A stretch of DNA of 64,000 nucleotides from Cyanobium sp. N.Huapi 1H5 (GTDB taxonomy: Bacteria > Cyanobacteriota > Cyanobacteriia > PCC-6307 > Cyanobiaceae): positions 124,001 through 188,000 of the forward strand of contig NZ_JAGQBH010000001.1 in NCBI RefSeq assembly GCF_024345535.1, written 5' to 3'. Below are positions 39,597 to 49,391 of this stretch, piece after piece (position 1 is the stretch's first letter; each line of letters begins with the position of its first letter). The position numbers and the translations under genes are program-made. Below the pieces are notes generated by a model. That model did not search any database. It was not told where the DNA came from and worked only from the letters and a program-made list of their open reading frames with translations.

Positions 39597-41003
39597 TCAC
39601 CCCCCGGCCAGGGGCCAGGCCCGCAGCGCCACGGCGAAGCGCCCCGGCAGCGGCTCGGCGGTCGCGTCGGTCGCGGCCGCCTCCAGCCGGCGCAGGTCGC
39701 CGCCGTGGTCGCGGGCCACCTTGGCGGCGATGGCCAGGCCAAGGCCGCAATGCCCCTCGCCGCCGCGGGCCCGGTCGAGCCGCTGGAAGGGGGTCATGGC
39801 CTTGCGCCACTGCTGTGGGTCGATGCCCTCGCCGCAGTCCCAGACCTGGATCTCGAAGCCGCTCTCCACCGCCGCGGCCTCAGCATGGGGCCGCCCCTCC
39901 CCCTCCCCCGGCCCCAGGGGCCGCAGCACCAGCCGCAGGGGCGGCCGGCCGTAGGTGAGGGCGTTGTCGAGCAGGTTGCCCACCGCCCGTGCCACGGCGG
40001 TCGGGCGGACCCGCCGCACCAGCGGTTCCAGGTCCAGCTCCAGGGGCACGTCCCCCACCGCCGCCGCCGCCTCGGCCACCAGGGCATCGAGGGGCACAAG
40101 CACCGGCGTCTCGTCGGCTTCGGCGCCGGCGAAGATCATGAACTGGCGGGTGATCCGCTCGATCGAGCGGATGTCGGCATGGGCCCGCTCCAGCTCCTGC
40201 GGCGCCATCGGCCCCTCGGCGGCCAGGGTGAGGCGCAGGCGCAGCCGGGTGAGGGGGCTGCGCAGGTCGTGGGCGATGCCGGCCAGCATCGTGGTGCGCT
40301 CCCGGCCGGCGTCCTCCAGCCGCAGCAGCATGGCGTTGAAGCGGGCCATCAGCTGGCGCACCGCCGGGGCCCCCTGGTCCGGCAGGGCCCTGGGCAGGGC
40401 CTCGAGGCCCACATCGGCCAGGGCCTCCTGCAGGCGGGTCAGGGGCCGCTGGATCTCCAGGGTGAGATAGAGCAGCACCGCCCCGAGGCCCCCCAGGCCG
40501 ACGGACAGCGTCAGCAGCAGGGGATCGGGCGGCCAGCCGCGGGGGGAGGGCAGGGAGACGAACAGCCACACCGGCTCCAGGGGGGAGGCCATCTCCACCC
40601 ACACGCCCCGCCGCGGAGCGGAAGCCGGCCGCACCGCCGGGCAGCGCGCCAGACGGTGGCAGAGTTCCGTCTGCAGCCGCAGGGTCTGCCAGCGCAGCCG
40701 CCGGTCCCCCCTGAGGCGGGGCCTGGGCCCCGGCTCCGGCTGCTGGCCCACCACCAGCTGCATGCCGCTGATCTGGCCGAGCACTTCGGGGCTGAAACGC
40801 TCCAGGGCCACCTCCCCCAGCACCACGTTTGCGGCCACCTCCGAGCCGGTCTGGACCAGCTGCTGCTGGGCCAGCCGGCGACCCAGCAGCAGCTGCAGCA
40901 GCAGCAGGCAGAAGGCGGCGGCACCGGTGCCCGCCAGCAGGTACCCCAGGGTGCGCCTCAGCGACGGCCGCCAGGCCCGCTCAGGACTGACGGGGCTTGC
41001 CAT
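39597..41003 (-). CDS. sensor histidine kinase, EnvZ type
   Basis: 468 residues. Helix 1 at about 18-40, a periplasmic domain of about 120 residues with a Cys pair region (LCHRLARCPAVRP), helix 2 at about 168-187, then HAMP (LEIQRPLTRLQEALADVGLE), HisKA with the phospho-His in AGIAHDLRSPLTRLRLR, and HATPase with NLLDNALTYGRPPLRL (N box), VWDCGEGIDP (G1) and GLGLAIAAKVARDHGGDLRR (G2). The kinase autophosphorylates and passes phosphate to the regulator encoded just upstream, with a 23-bp overlap. The signal is unknown. Confidence 0.92.
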   Translation of the reverse strand: MASPVSPERAWRPSLRRTLGYLLAGTGAAAFCLLLLQLLLGRRLAQQQLVQTGSEVAANVVLGEVALERFSPEVLGQISGMQLVVGQQPEPGPRPRLRGDRRLRWQTLRLQTELCHRLARCPAVRPASAPRRGVWVEMASPLEPVWLFVSLPSPRGWPPDPLLLTLSVGLGGLGAVLLYLTLEIQRPLTRLQEALADVGLEALPRALPDQGAPAVRQLMARFNAMLLRLEDAGRERTTMLAGIAHDLRSPLTRLRLRLTLAAEGPMAPQELERAHADIRSIERITRQFMIFAGAEADETPVLVPLDALVAEAAAAVGDVPLELDLEPLVRRVRPTAVARAVGNLLDNALTYGRPPLRLVLRPLGPGEGEGRPHAEAAAVESGFEIQVWDCGEGIDPQQWRKAMTPFQRLDRARGGEGHCGLGLAIAAKVARDHGGDLRRLEAAATDATAEPLPGRFAVALRAWPLAGG

Positions 41004-41706
41004 CGGGGACGAACACGTAGCCGTAGCCCCAGACCGTCTGCACGTAGCGGGGCCGGGCCGGCTCCGGTTCGATCAACCGCCGCAGCCGTGACACCTGCAC
41101 GTCCATGCTGCGGCTGTCGGTGTCGCTGCCCGGGCCCCGGGCCAGTTCGATCAGCCGCTCCCGCGACAGGGGCCGGTGGGGGTGCTGCACGAAGGCCGCC
41201 AGCAGGGCGAATTCGCCGCCGGTGATCGTCAGCGCCTCGCCGTGGCGCTCCAGGGTGCGGGCCGCCAGGTCCACCTCCAGGTCGCCGAAGGCGATCCTGG
41301 CCCCGTCGGGCTGGGGCAGACCGCCGGGCAGGGTGCCGCGGCGACGCAGCACGGCCTCGATGCGGGCGGTCAGCTCCCGGGGCAGGAAGGGTTTGGCCAG
41401 GTAGTCGTCGGCCCCCTGCTCCAGGCCGATGATGCGATCGACCGCATCGGCCCGGGCGGTCAGCATCAGCACCGGCAGGTCGTCGGCCCCGTCCCGCAGG
41501 CGCCGCAGCAGGGTGAGACCGTCGTCGCCGGGGAGCATCAGGTCGAGCACCAGCAGATCGGGACGCTGGCCCTCGAGCCGGGCCATCAGCTGGGCGCCAT
41601 CCCCCATGCAGCGGACCTCGTAGCCCTGCTCGCCCAGGTAGGTGGCCAGCAGCTGGCGCAGGTCCGGATCGTCATCCACCACCCAGATCCGATGCGGTCG
41701 GCCCAT
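40981..41706 (-). CDS. OmpR-family response regulator
   Basis: 241 residues. Receiver domain with the acidic pocket VVDDDPD, phospho-Asp in DLLVLDLMLPGDDG, and conserved Thr/Lys in MLTARAD and YLAKPF; a winged-helix DNA-binding domain ends SMDVQVSRLRRLIEPEPARP with YVQTVWGYGYVFVPDG, the OmpR end. Together with the EnvZ-type kinase it forms one two-component system; the overlap of the genes supports this pairing. The regulated genes are unknown. Confidence 0.93.
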   Translation of the reverse strand: MGRPHRIWVVDDDPDLRQLLATYLGEQGYEVRCMGDGAQLMARLEGQRPDLLVLDLMLPGDDGLTLLRRLRDGADDLPVLMLTARADAVDRIIGLEQGADDYLAKPFLPRELTARIEAVLRRRGTLPGGLPQPDGARIAFGDLEVDLAARTLERHGEALTITGGEFALLAAFVQHPHRPLSRERLIELARGPGSDTDSRSMDVQVSRLRRLIEPEPARPRYVQTVWGYGYVFVPDGKPRQS

Positions 41707-41709
41707 GGC

Positions 41710-42504
41710 TCAGGGCTCGAGCGATTTGCGGTCGGCGACGACCCGCACCCGCTTGGTGGCGCTGACGATGCCGTCGGGATGGACCAGCAGCACCGCCCAG
41801 GTCTGGGAGCCGGGGGACAGGGGGGCCTGGACGATCTTGAACAGGCCGCCGCCGCCGAGGGCGCCCAGCTCCATGCTGGGGCTGGCCATCGCCGCCTGCT
41901 GCTGGGGGGTGATGGCCGAGATGCCGCCCGCGGCGAGGGCACCGTCGAGGGGTTCGTCGAAGATCACGTCGACGTCGTAGCGCTGGCCGGTCAGGACAGC
42001 GTCGGGAATCAGCAGGCTCACCGGCACGGGCTTCTCACCGCTGCGCAGCAGGGACTTCTCCCGCAGCACCGTCTGGCCGTTGATGCGGGTGCCGTCGCTC
42101 TGCAGGGCGAGCTGCTGCTCCGCCTCCAGCCGGTAGGTGGTGCCGCCCTGGCGCCGGGTGCCCTCCACCCGCAGGGTGACCGTGGGCTGGCCGTCCCGCA
42201 GCTGGCTGCCGGAGCTCAGCTGCCAGCGGGCATCGGGGAACTGTTGGCGCAGCAGGCGGCGGCGGTTCTCCAGCTGGGCCGGATCCAGGCCGGGACCGGC
42301 CTGCAGCAGGCCGGCCAGGGCCGTGTCAGAGCTGCTGTTGAGGGCGCTCTCCAGGGCCTGCAGCTGGGCCGCCGAAGGCGGAGCCGCCAGGGCGGGAGCC
42401 GCGCCGGCGCCGGCCGCCACCGCCAGGCCGGCCAGGCAGGCACCGAGCAGCTGCGGCGTCCGGACCGGGGGCTTGGGGGCGTTCAGCGGGCAGGACGGAG
42501 CCAT
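41710..42504 (-). CDS. exported protein of unknown function, upstream of the two-component genes
   Basis: 264 residues with a signal peptide (hydrophobic QLLGACLAGLAVAAGAGAAP, cleavage near ALA-AP). Mature part: a helix LQALESALNSSSDTALAGLL, then a beta-rich domain with RWQLSSGSQLRDGQPTVTLR, YDVDVIFDEPLDGALAAGGI and WAVLLVHPDGIVSATKRVRV. The beta part looks like a cyanobacterial periplasmic domain without a named function. The stop is 3 bp before the regulator gene start, so it is probably the first gene of the same operon and may be linked to the sensed signal. Confidence 0.75.
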   Translation of the reverse strand: MAPSCPLNAPKPPVRTPQLLGACLAGLAVAAGAGAAPALAAPPSAAQLQALESALNSSSDTALAGLLQAGPGLDPAQLENRRRLLRQQFPDARWQLSSGSQLRDGQPTVTLRVEGTRRQGGTTYRLEAEQQLALQSDGTRINGQTVLREKSLLRSGEKPVPVSLLIPDAVLTGQRYDVDVIFDEPLDGALAAGGISAITPQQQAAMASPSMELGALGGGGLFKIVQAPLSPGSQTWAVLLVHPDGIVSATKRVRVVADRKSLEP

Positions 42505-42581
42505 GGAGGGGGAGGGATCCGGGGCGGCGGTGGGCGGACCGGAGTCGGCTTTTAAGTTAGGCGCGCTCGTCCCACCCGCCC

Positions 42582-43664
42582 ATGCCGACCCTGCTGATCG
42601 CCGCCAGCGGCACGGGTGGCCACCTGTTCCCGGCCCTGGCGGTGGCCGAGGCCCTGCCGGACGACTGGCAGGTGCACTGGCTGGGGGTGCCGGACCGGCT
42701 GGAGACCGAGCTGGTGCCCAGCCGCTACCCCCTGCACACGGTGCGGGCCGGCGGGCTGCAGGGGAAAGGACTGCGCAAGCTCTGGAACCTGCTCCAGCTG
42801 CTGCTGGCCGTGGTGCCGGTGCGGCGCCTGATCCGACGCGAGGGGGTGAGCGCGGTGTTCAGCAGCGGCGGATACATCGCCGCGCCGGCGATCCTCGCCG
42901 CCCGCTGGTGCGGGGTGCCGGTGGTGCTGCATGAGAGCAATGCCGTCCCGGGCCGGGTGACCCGGCTGCTGGGGCCTCTGTGCACGCGCGTGGCCGTGGG
43001 CCTGCCCCAGGCGGTCGAGCGGCTGCCCCGCTGCCGTCCCCTGGTGTGCGGCACGCCGGTGCGGCGGTCGTTCCTCACCCCCGCGGACCTGCCGGCGTGG
43101 GTGCCCCGGGGCGCCGGCCCCCTGCTGCTGGTGATGGGCGGCAGCCAGGGCGCCCTGCGCCTCAACCGCATGGTGCGGCCCCTGCTGCCGCGGCTGGCGG
43201 CCAGCGGCTGCCGCGTCGTGCACCTCACCGGCAGCCAGGATCCGGACGCCGGCCAGCTGCGCCTCGATGGGGTGGTCGAGCGGGCCTTCAGCGATGAGTT
43301 GCCGGGCCTGCTGCAGCACTGCGACCTGGCCATCAGCCGCGCCGGCGCCGGCAGCCTCAGCGAACTGGCGGTCTGCGGCGCCCCGGCGATCCTGGTGCCC
43401 TTCCCGGCGGCCGCCGACCGCCATCAGGACGCCAACGCCGCCGCCGCCGCCGCCGTGGGTGCCGCGGTGATCGTCTGGCAGCACGAGCCGGGGGAGCCCG
43501 CCCTGGAGCGGGCCGTCTGGCGGCTGCTGGGGCCCCGCCTGCGGGGCAGCGCCGCCGCCGCCGACCCCCTGGCGGCGATGGGCGACGGCATGGGAGCCCT
43601 GGCGGTGCGGGACGCCGACCGCCGGCTGGTGCAGGTGCTGGAGCAGCTCATCGGCCGCGGCTGA
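42582..43664 (+). CDS. murG: UDP-GlcNAc:lipid-linked MurNAc-pentapeptide transferase MurG
   Basis: 360 residues, GT28. [20 protein letters not shown] (N-terminal Gly-rich loop), [58 protein letters not shown] and the donor-binding [20 protein letters not shown] followed by [14 protein letters not shown] are all present. It makes lipid II on the cytoplasmic face. The end overlaps, antisense, the aminotransferase gene by 17 bp. Confidence 0.96.
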   Translation: MPTLLIAASGTGGHLFPALAVAEALPDDWQVHWLGVPDRLETELVPSRYPLHTVRAGGLQGKGLRKLWNLLQLLLAVVPVRRLIRREGVSAVFSSGGYIAAPAILAARWCGVPVVLHESNAVPGRVTRLLGPLCTRVAVGLPQAVERLPRCRPLVCGTPVRRSFLTPADLPAWVPRGAGPLLLVMGGSQGALRLNRMVRPLLPRLAASGCRVVHLTGSQDPDAGQLRLDGVVERAFSDELPGLLQHCDLAISRAGAGSLSELAVCGAPAILVPFPAAADRHQDANAAAAAAVGAAVIVWQHEPGEPALERAVWRLLGPRLRGSAAAADPLAAMGDGMGALAVRDADRRLVQVLEQLIGRG

Positions 43665-44775
43665 TCTCTCCCAGGGCCGCCAGCAGGCGCCGGTTGCCGG
43701 CCCTGTCCTGGACGGCGATCCGCAGCCAGTTTTCGCCGAGACCCTCGAAGGAGCGGCAGTCGCGCACCAGGATCCGGTGGCGGCGCTCCAGCGCCAGCCG
43801 CAGCGGCTGGAGGGAGGCGGCCGGCGGGCGGCTGCGCACCAGCAGGTAGTTGGCGGCCGAGGGCAGGGGCTCCAGGCCCGGCAGCGCCGCCAGCCGGCCC
43901 GCCAGCCAGGCCCCCTCCCCGGCCACCCAGCGCTGCACCCGCCCCTGCCAGCGCCGCAGGCCGGCCTGATCGGCCAGCAGGAAGCGGCCCGCCGCCGCCG
44001 CCAGCCCGTTGACGGGCCAGGGATCGCGCCAGCCGGCCCAGCGGGCCAGCCGCCCGGGGTCGCCCAGGGCGTAGCCGAGCCGCAGCCCGGCGATCGAGAA
44101 CAGCTTGGTGAGGCTGCGGATCACCACCAGCCGGGGATGGGCCGCCAGCAGCGGCACCAGCGACTGCTCCTCCCCGCCGGGCACCAACGGCAGGAACGCC
44201 TCGTCCACGATCACCAGGGCGAAGCGCTCCAGCAGGGGCTCCAGCGACCGCCGGCTCCAGAGCTGGCCGGTGGGGTTGTAGGGATTGGTGAGCCAGAGCA
44301 CGGCCGGACTGGACCCGGCGGCGTTGGTGGCGGCCTCGGCCAGGGGCCAGGGGCCCGGTCCGGCCCCGGACCAGTTGAGCGGCAGCGGCAGGTGGCGCCA
44401 GGCGCCGCCCCAGCAGTCCAGGGCGCGGCGGTAGTCGGCGAACCCCGGCGCCGGCAGCAGGCTCTGGCCGGCGGCCGCCCCATCCCGGGCCGCCCAGGTG
44501 AACAGCTCGGCGGCCCCGTTGCCGGGCAGGACCCGGGCCGGATCCAGGCCGTGCCAGGCGGCGATGGCCTCGCACAGGGCCGTGTAGTCCCGGTCGGGAT
44601 AGTCCCGCAGATCGCTGCCGAGGGCCCGGATCAGAAGGCGCCGCAGCCGGGGCGGCGGCCCGAAGGGCACCAGGGAGGCGCTGGCATCGAGCAGCTGGTC
44701 CGGGCGGCAGCCGAGCCGCCGGGCGGCCGCCTGCAGGTTGCCGCCATGGGGATCGGGCGGTTCAGGCGTCCCCAT
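43648..44775 (-). CDS. PLP-dependent aminotransferase, CobD/HisC-like
   Basis: 375 residues from the ATG at 44775. Fold type [37 protein letters not shown] (the CobD-like start), [31 protein letters not shown] and the PLP Lys in [20 protein letters not shown]. The start and GGN motif fit L-threonine-phosphate decarboxylase (CobD/CobC) of cobalamin synthesis better than histidinol-phosphate aminotransferase, but this cannot be settled by eye. 109 bp separate it from the divergent MoxR gene. Confidence 0.85.
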   Translation of the reverse strand: MGTPEPPDPHGGNLQAAARRLGCRPDQLLDASASLVPFGPPPRLRRLLIRALGSDLRDYPDRDYTALCEAIAAWHGLDPARVLPGNGAAELFTWAARDGAAAGQSLLPAPGFADYRRALDCWGGAWRHLPLPLNWSGAGPGPWPLAEAATNAAGSSPAVLWLTNPYNPTGQLWSRRSLEPLLERFALVIVDEAFLPLVPGGEEQSLVPLLAAHPRLVVIRSLTKLFSIAGLRLGYALGDPGRLARWAGWRDPWPVNGLAAAAGRFLLADQAGLRRWQGRVQRWVAGEGAWLAGRLAALPGLEPLPSAANYLLVRSRPPAASLQPLRLALERRHRILVRDCRSFEGLGENWLRIAVQDRAGNRRLLAALGEISRGR

Positions 44776-44884
44776 CGCCGGGTGGAGGGCTGGCACCGGC
44801 TCCAGCGAACATTAAGGCGGTTGTAACACGGAACCCTGGCCGGGCTGCTGCAATGGGTGGGCCTCCGGTGCACCGCATTCCCCC

Positions 44885-45796
44885 GTGCCCTCTTCCCCCC
44901 TCCAGCCGGTCATCAGCGCGATCGGCGAGGTGCTGCTGGGCAAGGAGCATCAGGTGCGGCTGGCCCTGGCCTGCCTGCTGGCCCGCGGCCACCTGCTGAT
45001 CGAAGACCTGCCCGGCATGGGCAAGACCACCCTGGCCGAAGCCCTGGCCCGCAGCTTCGGGCTCGGCTTCAAGCGGGTGAGCTTCACCAGCGATCTGCTG
45101 CCGGCGGATCTCACGGGTCTGAACGTGTTCGACCCCGCCGCCGCCAGCTTCCGCTTCCAGCCCGGGCCCCTGTTCAGCCAGGTGCTGCTTGCCGATGAGA
45201 TCAACCGGGCCAGCCCCCGCACCCAGAGCGCCCTGCTGGAGGCGATGGCCGCCGGCCGGGTGAGCCTGGACGGCACCAGCCATCCCCTGCCCCGACCCTT
45301 TCTGGTGATCGCCACCCAGAACGGCCTCGACCAGGGGGGCACCTCGGCCCTGCCGGAATCCCAGCTCGACCGGTTCCTGATGCGCCTCAGCCTCGGCTAC
45401 CCCCCCCGCCAGGCGGAGCGGGCCCTGCTGCAGGGTGAGGGCCTGGGGCCCGACGGCCTCAGCGGCGCCTTCGGCCCGGAGGACCTGCTGGCCCTGCAGG
45501 ACCGCGCCGACCGGCAGCACTGCAGCCCCGCCCTGCTCGACTACGTGCTCGACCTGCTGGAGCGCAGCCGCCGCCAGCCGTCCCAGGCCCATCCCCTCTC
45601 GCCCCGGGCCGGCCTGGCGCTGCTCGCCGCCGCCCGCGCCTGGTCCCTGCTCGAGGGCCGTGACCATGTGATTCCGGACGACGTTCAGGCGGTGCTGGCG
45701 GCCGTCTGCGAGCACCGCATGGACGGCGGCCAGCGCGGCGGCGGCGAGGGGGAGCTGAGCCAGCGGCTGCAGGAAGGCGTCGATGGACTTCGGTAG
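44885..45796 (+). CDS. MoxR-family AAA+ ATPase
   Basis: 303 residues from a GTG at 44885. Walker A IEDLPGMGKTTLAEAL, Walker B QVLLADEINRASPRTQSALL, sensor 1 IATQN and the ending SPRAGLALLAAARAWSLLEG. MoxR ATPases act as chaperones for envelope or metal-enzyme assembly. The gene overlaps the next one by 14 bp and is followed by DUF58 and transglutaminase genes, the usual MoxR triad. Confidence 0.92.
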   Translation: MPSSPLQPVISAIGEVLLGKEHQVRLALACLLARGHLLIEDLPGMGKTTLAEALARSFGLGFKRVSFTSDLLPADLTGLNVFDPAAASFRFQPGPLFSQVLLADEINRASPRTQSALLEAMAAGRVSLDGTSHPLPRPFLVIATQNGLDQGGTSALPESQLDRFLMRLSLGYPPRQAERALLQGEGLGPDGLSGAFGPEDLLALQDRADRQHCSPALLDYVLDLLERSRRQPSQAHPLSPRAGLALLAAARAWSLLEGRDHVIPDDVQAVLAAVCEHRMDGGQRGGGEGELSQRLQEGVDGLR

Positions 45797-46694
45797 GCCC
45801 CAGCAGGGCGAACGGGTGCGCCTGCGGATGCGCAACCTTTACATCCTGCCGACCCGGTTCGGCTGGCTCTGGCTGGCGGGCACCGTGCTGCTGCAGGTGG
45901 TGGGGGTCCAGATGCAGAGCAACGGCACGCTGCTGCTCAGCTTCCTGATGCTGAGCCTGTTCCTGCTCACCCTGCACCTCACCCACTTCAACCTGCAGGG
46001 CGTGGAGCTGGCCTGCGGCGCGCCGGCGCCGGGCTTCGCCGGCGAACCGGTCCCCTATCCGGTCCGGCTGCGCTGCCCCGGCCGCAGCGAAGGGGTGCGG
46101 CTGCGGCTGGGGGGGGAGGCCCCGGGCCCGGCCCTGTCGCTGGCGGCGGGGGAGCATGAGCTGGCCGTGGCCTGGACCCCGCCGGGCCGGGGCTGGCAAC
46201 GGCCCGGGCTGCTGCGGATCCAGACGACGGCGCCCCTGGGGCTGTTCTGCTGCTGGTCGCGCTGGCATCCGGAGACGGCCCAGCTGATCTACCCGGCCCG
46301 TCGGCCCGGACCGGTGCGGCTGCTGCCCGCCGGCTCGGCACCGGTGGTCGGCGAGCCGGCACTGGCCAGCCGCCAGGACGGCAGCGACGACTGGCGCGAC
46401 CTGGCCCCCCATCGCCCCCAGGACAGCCCCAGCCGCCTGGCCTGGAAGCTGCTGGCCCAAGGGCGGGGCGAGTACGCCAAGCGCTTCCTGGACCACCCCG
46501 AAGCGGCCCCCCTGCTGGCCCCCGAACCCGGGTTGCCCCTGGAGACGGCCCTCGAACACCTGAGTGAACGCATCTGGAGCTGGCACGGCCGGGGCCTCAG
46601 CTATGGCCTGGAGCTGAACGGCCAGAGCGTGGCGCCCGGCCGGGGGGTGCTGCACCGGGACCAGTGCCTGACGGCCCTGGCCTGCTGCCGATGA
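45783..46694 (+). CDS. DUF58 protein
   Basis: 303 residues. Two membrane helices near residues 25-60 (GWLWLAGTVLLQVVGVQMQS and LLLSFLMLSLFLLTLHLTHF), a beta domain, then the VWA-like DUF58 core with DWRDLAPHRPQDSPSRLAWK and LLAQGRGEYAKRFLDH. In the triad the MoxR ATPase is thought to work on the DUF58 protein. ATGA overlap with the transglutaminase gene. Confidence 0.88.
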   Translation: MDFGRPQQGERVRLRMRNLYILPTRFGWLWLAGTVLLQVVGVQMQSNGTLLLSFLMLSLFLLTLHLTHFNLQGVELACGAPAPGFAGEPVPYPVRLRCPGRSEGVRLRLGGEAPGPALSLAAGEHELAVAWTPPGRGWQRPGLLRIQTTAPLGLFCCWSRWHPETAQLIYPARRPGPVRLLPAGSAPVVGEPALASRQDGSDDWRDLAPHRPQDSPSRLAWKLLAQGRGEYAKRFLDHPEAAPLLAPEPGLPLETALEHLSERIWSWHGRGLSYGLELNGQSVAPGRGVLHRDQCLTALACCR

Positions 46695-48535
46695 GCCGCG
46701 CCGCCGCCCCCCTGCAGTGGCTCACCATGGGGTTGCTGGCCCTGGGGCTGCTGGGCCTGTCGCCCGCCCTCTCCCTGAGCCTGCTGGCCTTCGGCCTGGG
46801 GGTGCTGACGGCCCTGAAGCTGCGCGAGGCCCGCAGCCTCGAGGAACGGCGGGTGGTGGCCCTGCTGCAGCTGGTCTGCGCGGGACTGCTGGCGGCCCTG
46901 CGCCCCGAACTGGCCCCGAGCCTGCTGCAGGGGCTGGCCATCCTGATGGCCCTGGCCGGGCTGCTGGCCCTGGAACTGGGGGCCGGTCCCGACTGGAAGG
47001 CGCTGCTGCGCCGCAGCCTGCAGGTGCTGCTGGCGGCCCTGCCCATCGCCCTGGTGCTGTTCCTGCTGCTGCCCCGCCTGATGCCTTTCACCAACTTCGG
47101 TGCGGGCCAGGGCATGGGGGCGATGACCGGCCTGAGCGACAGCATGGAGCCGGGCTCAATCGCCCGGCTGGCCGTCAGCCGCCAGGCCGCCGCCCGCGTC
47201 GCCTTCCCCCTCGGCGGCGAGCCCCCGCCCCTGGAGCAGCGCTACTGGCGGGTGCTGGTGCATGAACGCTTCGATGGCCGCAGCTGGCGCAGCACCGCCC
47301 CCACCTTCCCCCGGCCGGTGGTCGGCCAGCCCGCCACGCCGCCGCCGCCCCCCGCCGCCCCGGGGGAGGGGATCCAGCTCTGGCTGATCGAACCCAGCGG
47401 CCTGGCGGCGGTGCCCTGGAGCGGGTCCGGCCGGCCCCTGTCCGCCGACCTGCGCCTGCAGCGCAGCGGCGAACTGCTGAACCGGGCCCCGGGCAGCCAG
47501 CGGCGCGTCTACGCCCTGACCCGGACGGCGGATCAGCCCGGCTGGCGCACCACCCCCCCCGGCCCGGTCGACCTGCTGCTGCCGCTGGGCGAGAACCCCC
47601 GGCTGGAGGCCCTGGCCGCCGGCTGGCGGCGCCTCGGCAGTGACCGGGAGCGGCTGGACGCCGCCAGCGGCTGGTTCCGCCGCCAGCCCTTCCGCTACAC
47701 CCTCGAGCCCGGGGCCCTGCCGCGAGAGGCCCCCCTCGACCATTTCCTGTTCGAGAGCCGTCTGGGCTTCTGCGGCCACTACGCCAGCGCCTTCACCACC
47801 CTGATGCGGGCGGCGGGGGTGCCGGCGCGGGTGGTGAGCGGCTACCGCGGCGGCCAGTGGGTGCAGCCGGTGGGCGGCACCGGCTACGTGGACCTGCGCC
47901 AGGCCGACGCCCACGCCTGGAGTGAGGTGTGGCTGGACGGGGAGGGCTGGCGACGGGTGGATCCCACCGCCTGGGCGGCGGGGGACCCCCTGGCGCGCTC
48001 AGGGGCGGCGGCCGGGAGCCGGGCCGGCGGCGGCCCGCTGGACTGGATCCAGCAGCAGTGGTGGGGCCTCGACATCGCCTGGGCCCGTTGGTGGCTCGGG
48101 TACGACGGCGAGCAGCAGCAGGCCCTGGTGGCCCGGCTGCTGGGCGAGCAGCGCCACCTGCTGGGGGTGGTGGTGCTGCTGGCGGTGGCCGTCAGCCTGG
48201 CCGCCGGCCTGGGGGGCCTGGGCTGGCTGGGCCGGCGCCACCGCGGCGATCCCCTGCGCCTGGAGCTGGAGCGCACCCTGCGGGCCTTCGCCCGTCAGGG
48301 GATGGCACCGGCGGCGGGGGAAACCCTGGGCGGCTTCGCCCGGCGCCTGAGCCAGCGCTGGCCGTCCCTGGCCGATCCCCTGGAGGCCTTTGTGGCCAAC
48401 TACCAGCAGCAGCGCTTCGCCGCCGCCCCCAGCCGGGCGGGACGACGAACGGCCCATCGGCTGGGACGGGTGCTGCGCCGTTCCCTGCGGACCGGCAACA
48501 GGCCGGCGGAGGCGGTACAACGGGACCACCCCTGA
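46691..48535 (+). CDS. transglutaminase-like membrane protein (TgpA type)
   Basis: 614 residues. Four to five N-terminal helices (1-180), a periplasmic transglutaminase core with SRLGFCGHYASAFTTLMRAA (catalytic Cys), VVSGYRGGQWVQP and ADAHAWSEVWLDGEGWRRVD (His, and the Asp in the final VDPTAWAAG), and a C-terminal helix (about 492-515) with a cytoplasmic DUF4129-like end. The complete Cys-His-Asp set suggests an active enzyme of the envelope, substrate unknown. Third gene of the MoxR-DUF58-transglutaminase triad. Confidence 0.9.
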   Translation: MSRAAAPLQWLTMGLLALGLLGLSPALSLSLLAFGLGVLTALKLREARSLEERRVVALLQLVCAGLLAALRPELAPSLLQGLAILMALAGLLALELGAGPDWKALLRRSLQVLLAALPIALVLFLLLPRLMPFTNFGAGQGMGAMTGLSDSMEPGSIARLAVSRQAAARVAFPLGGEPPPLEQRYWRVLVHERFDGRSWRSTAPTFPRPVVGQPATPPPPPAAPGEGIQLWLIEPSGLAAVPWSGSGRPLSADLRLQRSGELLNRAPGSQRRVYALTRTADQPGWRTTPPGPVDLLLPLGENPRLEALAAGWRRLGSDRERLDAASGWFRRQPFRYTLEPGALPREAPLDHFLFESRLGFCGHYASAFTTLMRAAGVPARVVSGYRGGQWVQPVGGTGYVDLRQADAHAWSEVWLDGEGWRRVDPTAWAAGDPLARSGAAAGSRAGGGPLDWIQQQWWGLDIAWARWWLGYDGEQQQALVARLLGEQRHLLGVVVLLAVAVSLAAGLGGLGWLGRRHRGDPLRLELERTLRAFARQGMAPAAGETLGGFARRLSQRWPSLADPLEAFVANYQQQRFAAAPSRAGRRTAHRLGRVLRRSLRTGNRPAEAVQRDHP

Positions 48536-48545
48536 ACAGGCGACC

Positions 48546-49373
48546 ATGACACGTCCCCATGGGTTCGCCCGCCACGCCTTGACGGGGCTGCTGTTCACCG
48601 GCCCGGCGCTGCTGGCCCTGCTGCAGGTTGCTCCGGCACGGGCTGGAAGCGACGCCGATCTGATGCGGCTGCTGGGTCAGCGCAACTGCCCCCGCTGCAA
48701 GCTGCAGGATGCCGACCTGGTGCACGCCGACCTGCGCGACGCCGACCTGCGGGGCGCCAAGCTGCAGCGCGCCAACCTGGGCCAGGCCCGGCTGGATGGG
48801 GCCAGCCTCCAGGGGGCGGACCTGCGCTTCACCAGCCTGCAGGGGGCGTCCCTGCGGGGTGCCGATCTGCGCGGGGCGAACCTGGAGGGCACCGACCTGC
48901 GCCAGAGCGACCTCAGTGGCGCCCAGATCGATCCCGGCGGACTGGCCCGCAGCCACTGGCAGGACGCCCGGGGCGTGGCCCCGACGGTGCTGAGCTACCC
49001 CGAGCTGCACAACGCCGGGGTCACCGCCGCCCTGGAGGGGCGCCATCCCCAGGCGGAGCAGCTGTTCTCCGAGGCGATCCGGCTGCAGCCGGACGCGGCG
49101 ATCAGCTGGGTGGCCCGGGGCCTGAGCCGCACCGAGCAGGGCAAGACCGAACTGGCGGCCGCCGACCTGAACTACGCCGCCGTCCTCTACGGCCAGGCCG
49201 GCGAGGAGGCCCAGGCGAAGCAGCTCACCGAGGTGGCCACCGCCCTGCTGAAGCCCGGCAAGAAGGCCAACCAGGGCAGCGGCATGGGCGGCCAGATGCT
49301 CTCCGGCGCCGCCTCCTTCGCCTCGGCCGTGGCCCCGCTGGCAATGAAGTTCCTGCTGCCGCTGGCCTTCTGA
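48546..49373 (+). CDS. exported pentapeptide-repeat protein with a C-terminal TPR-like part
   Basis: 275 residues. Signal peptide (HALTGLLFTGPALLALLQVA, cleavage near ARA-GS), a CPRC motif (residues 48-51), then about 17 pentapeptide repeats A(D/N)Lxx from roughly 52 to 135 (for example LQDADLVHADLRDADLRGAK). From about 150 to 235 the sequence is helical with a TPR-like unit (AALEGRHPQAEQLFSEAIRL), and the last 25 residues are hydrophobic. The beta-helix plus TPR pattern is common in cyanobacterial envelope proteins and points to protein binding. It lies 10 bp after the transglutaminase gene. Confidence 0.82.
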   Translation: MTRPHGFARHALTGLLFTGPALLALLQVAPARAGSDADLMRLLGQRNCPRCKLQDADLVHADLRDADLRGAKLQRANLGQARLDGASLQGADLRFTSLQGASLRGADLRGANLEGTDLRQSDLSGAQIDPGGLARSHWQDARGVAPTVLSYPELHNAGVTAALEGRHPQAEQLFSEAIRLQPDAAISWVARGLSRTEQGKTELAAADLNYAAVLYGQAGEEAQAKQLTEVATALLKPGKKANQGSGMGGQMLSGAASFASAVAPLAMKFLLPLAF

Positions 49374-49391
49374 ATCAGGGCCTGTCCCCGA

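Noticed and set aside
43648-44775. Firm hisC (histidinol-phosphate aminotransferase) assignment
   Set aside because: The fold is right, but the N-terminal HGGN and [11 protein letters not shown] motifs fit CobD/CobC-type enzymes better; neither can be proven by eye.
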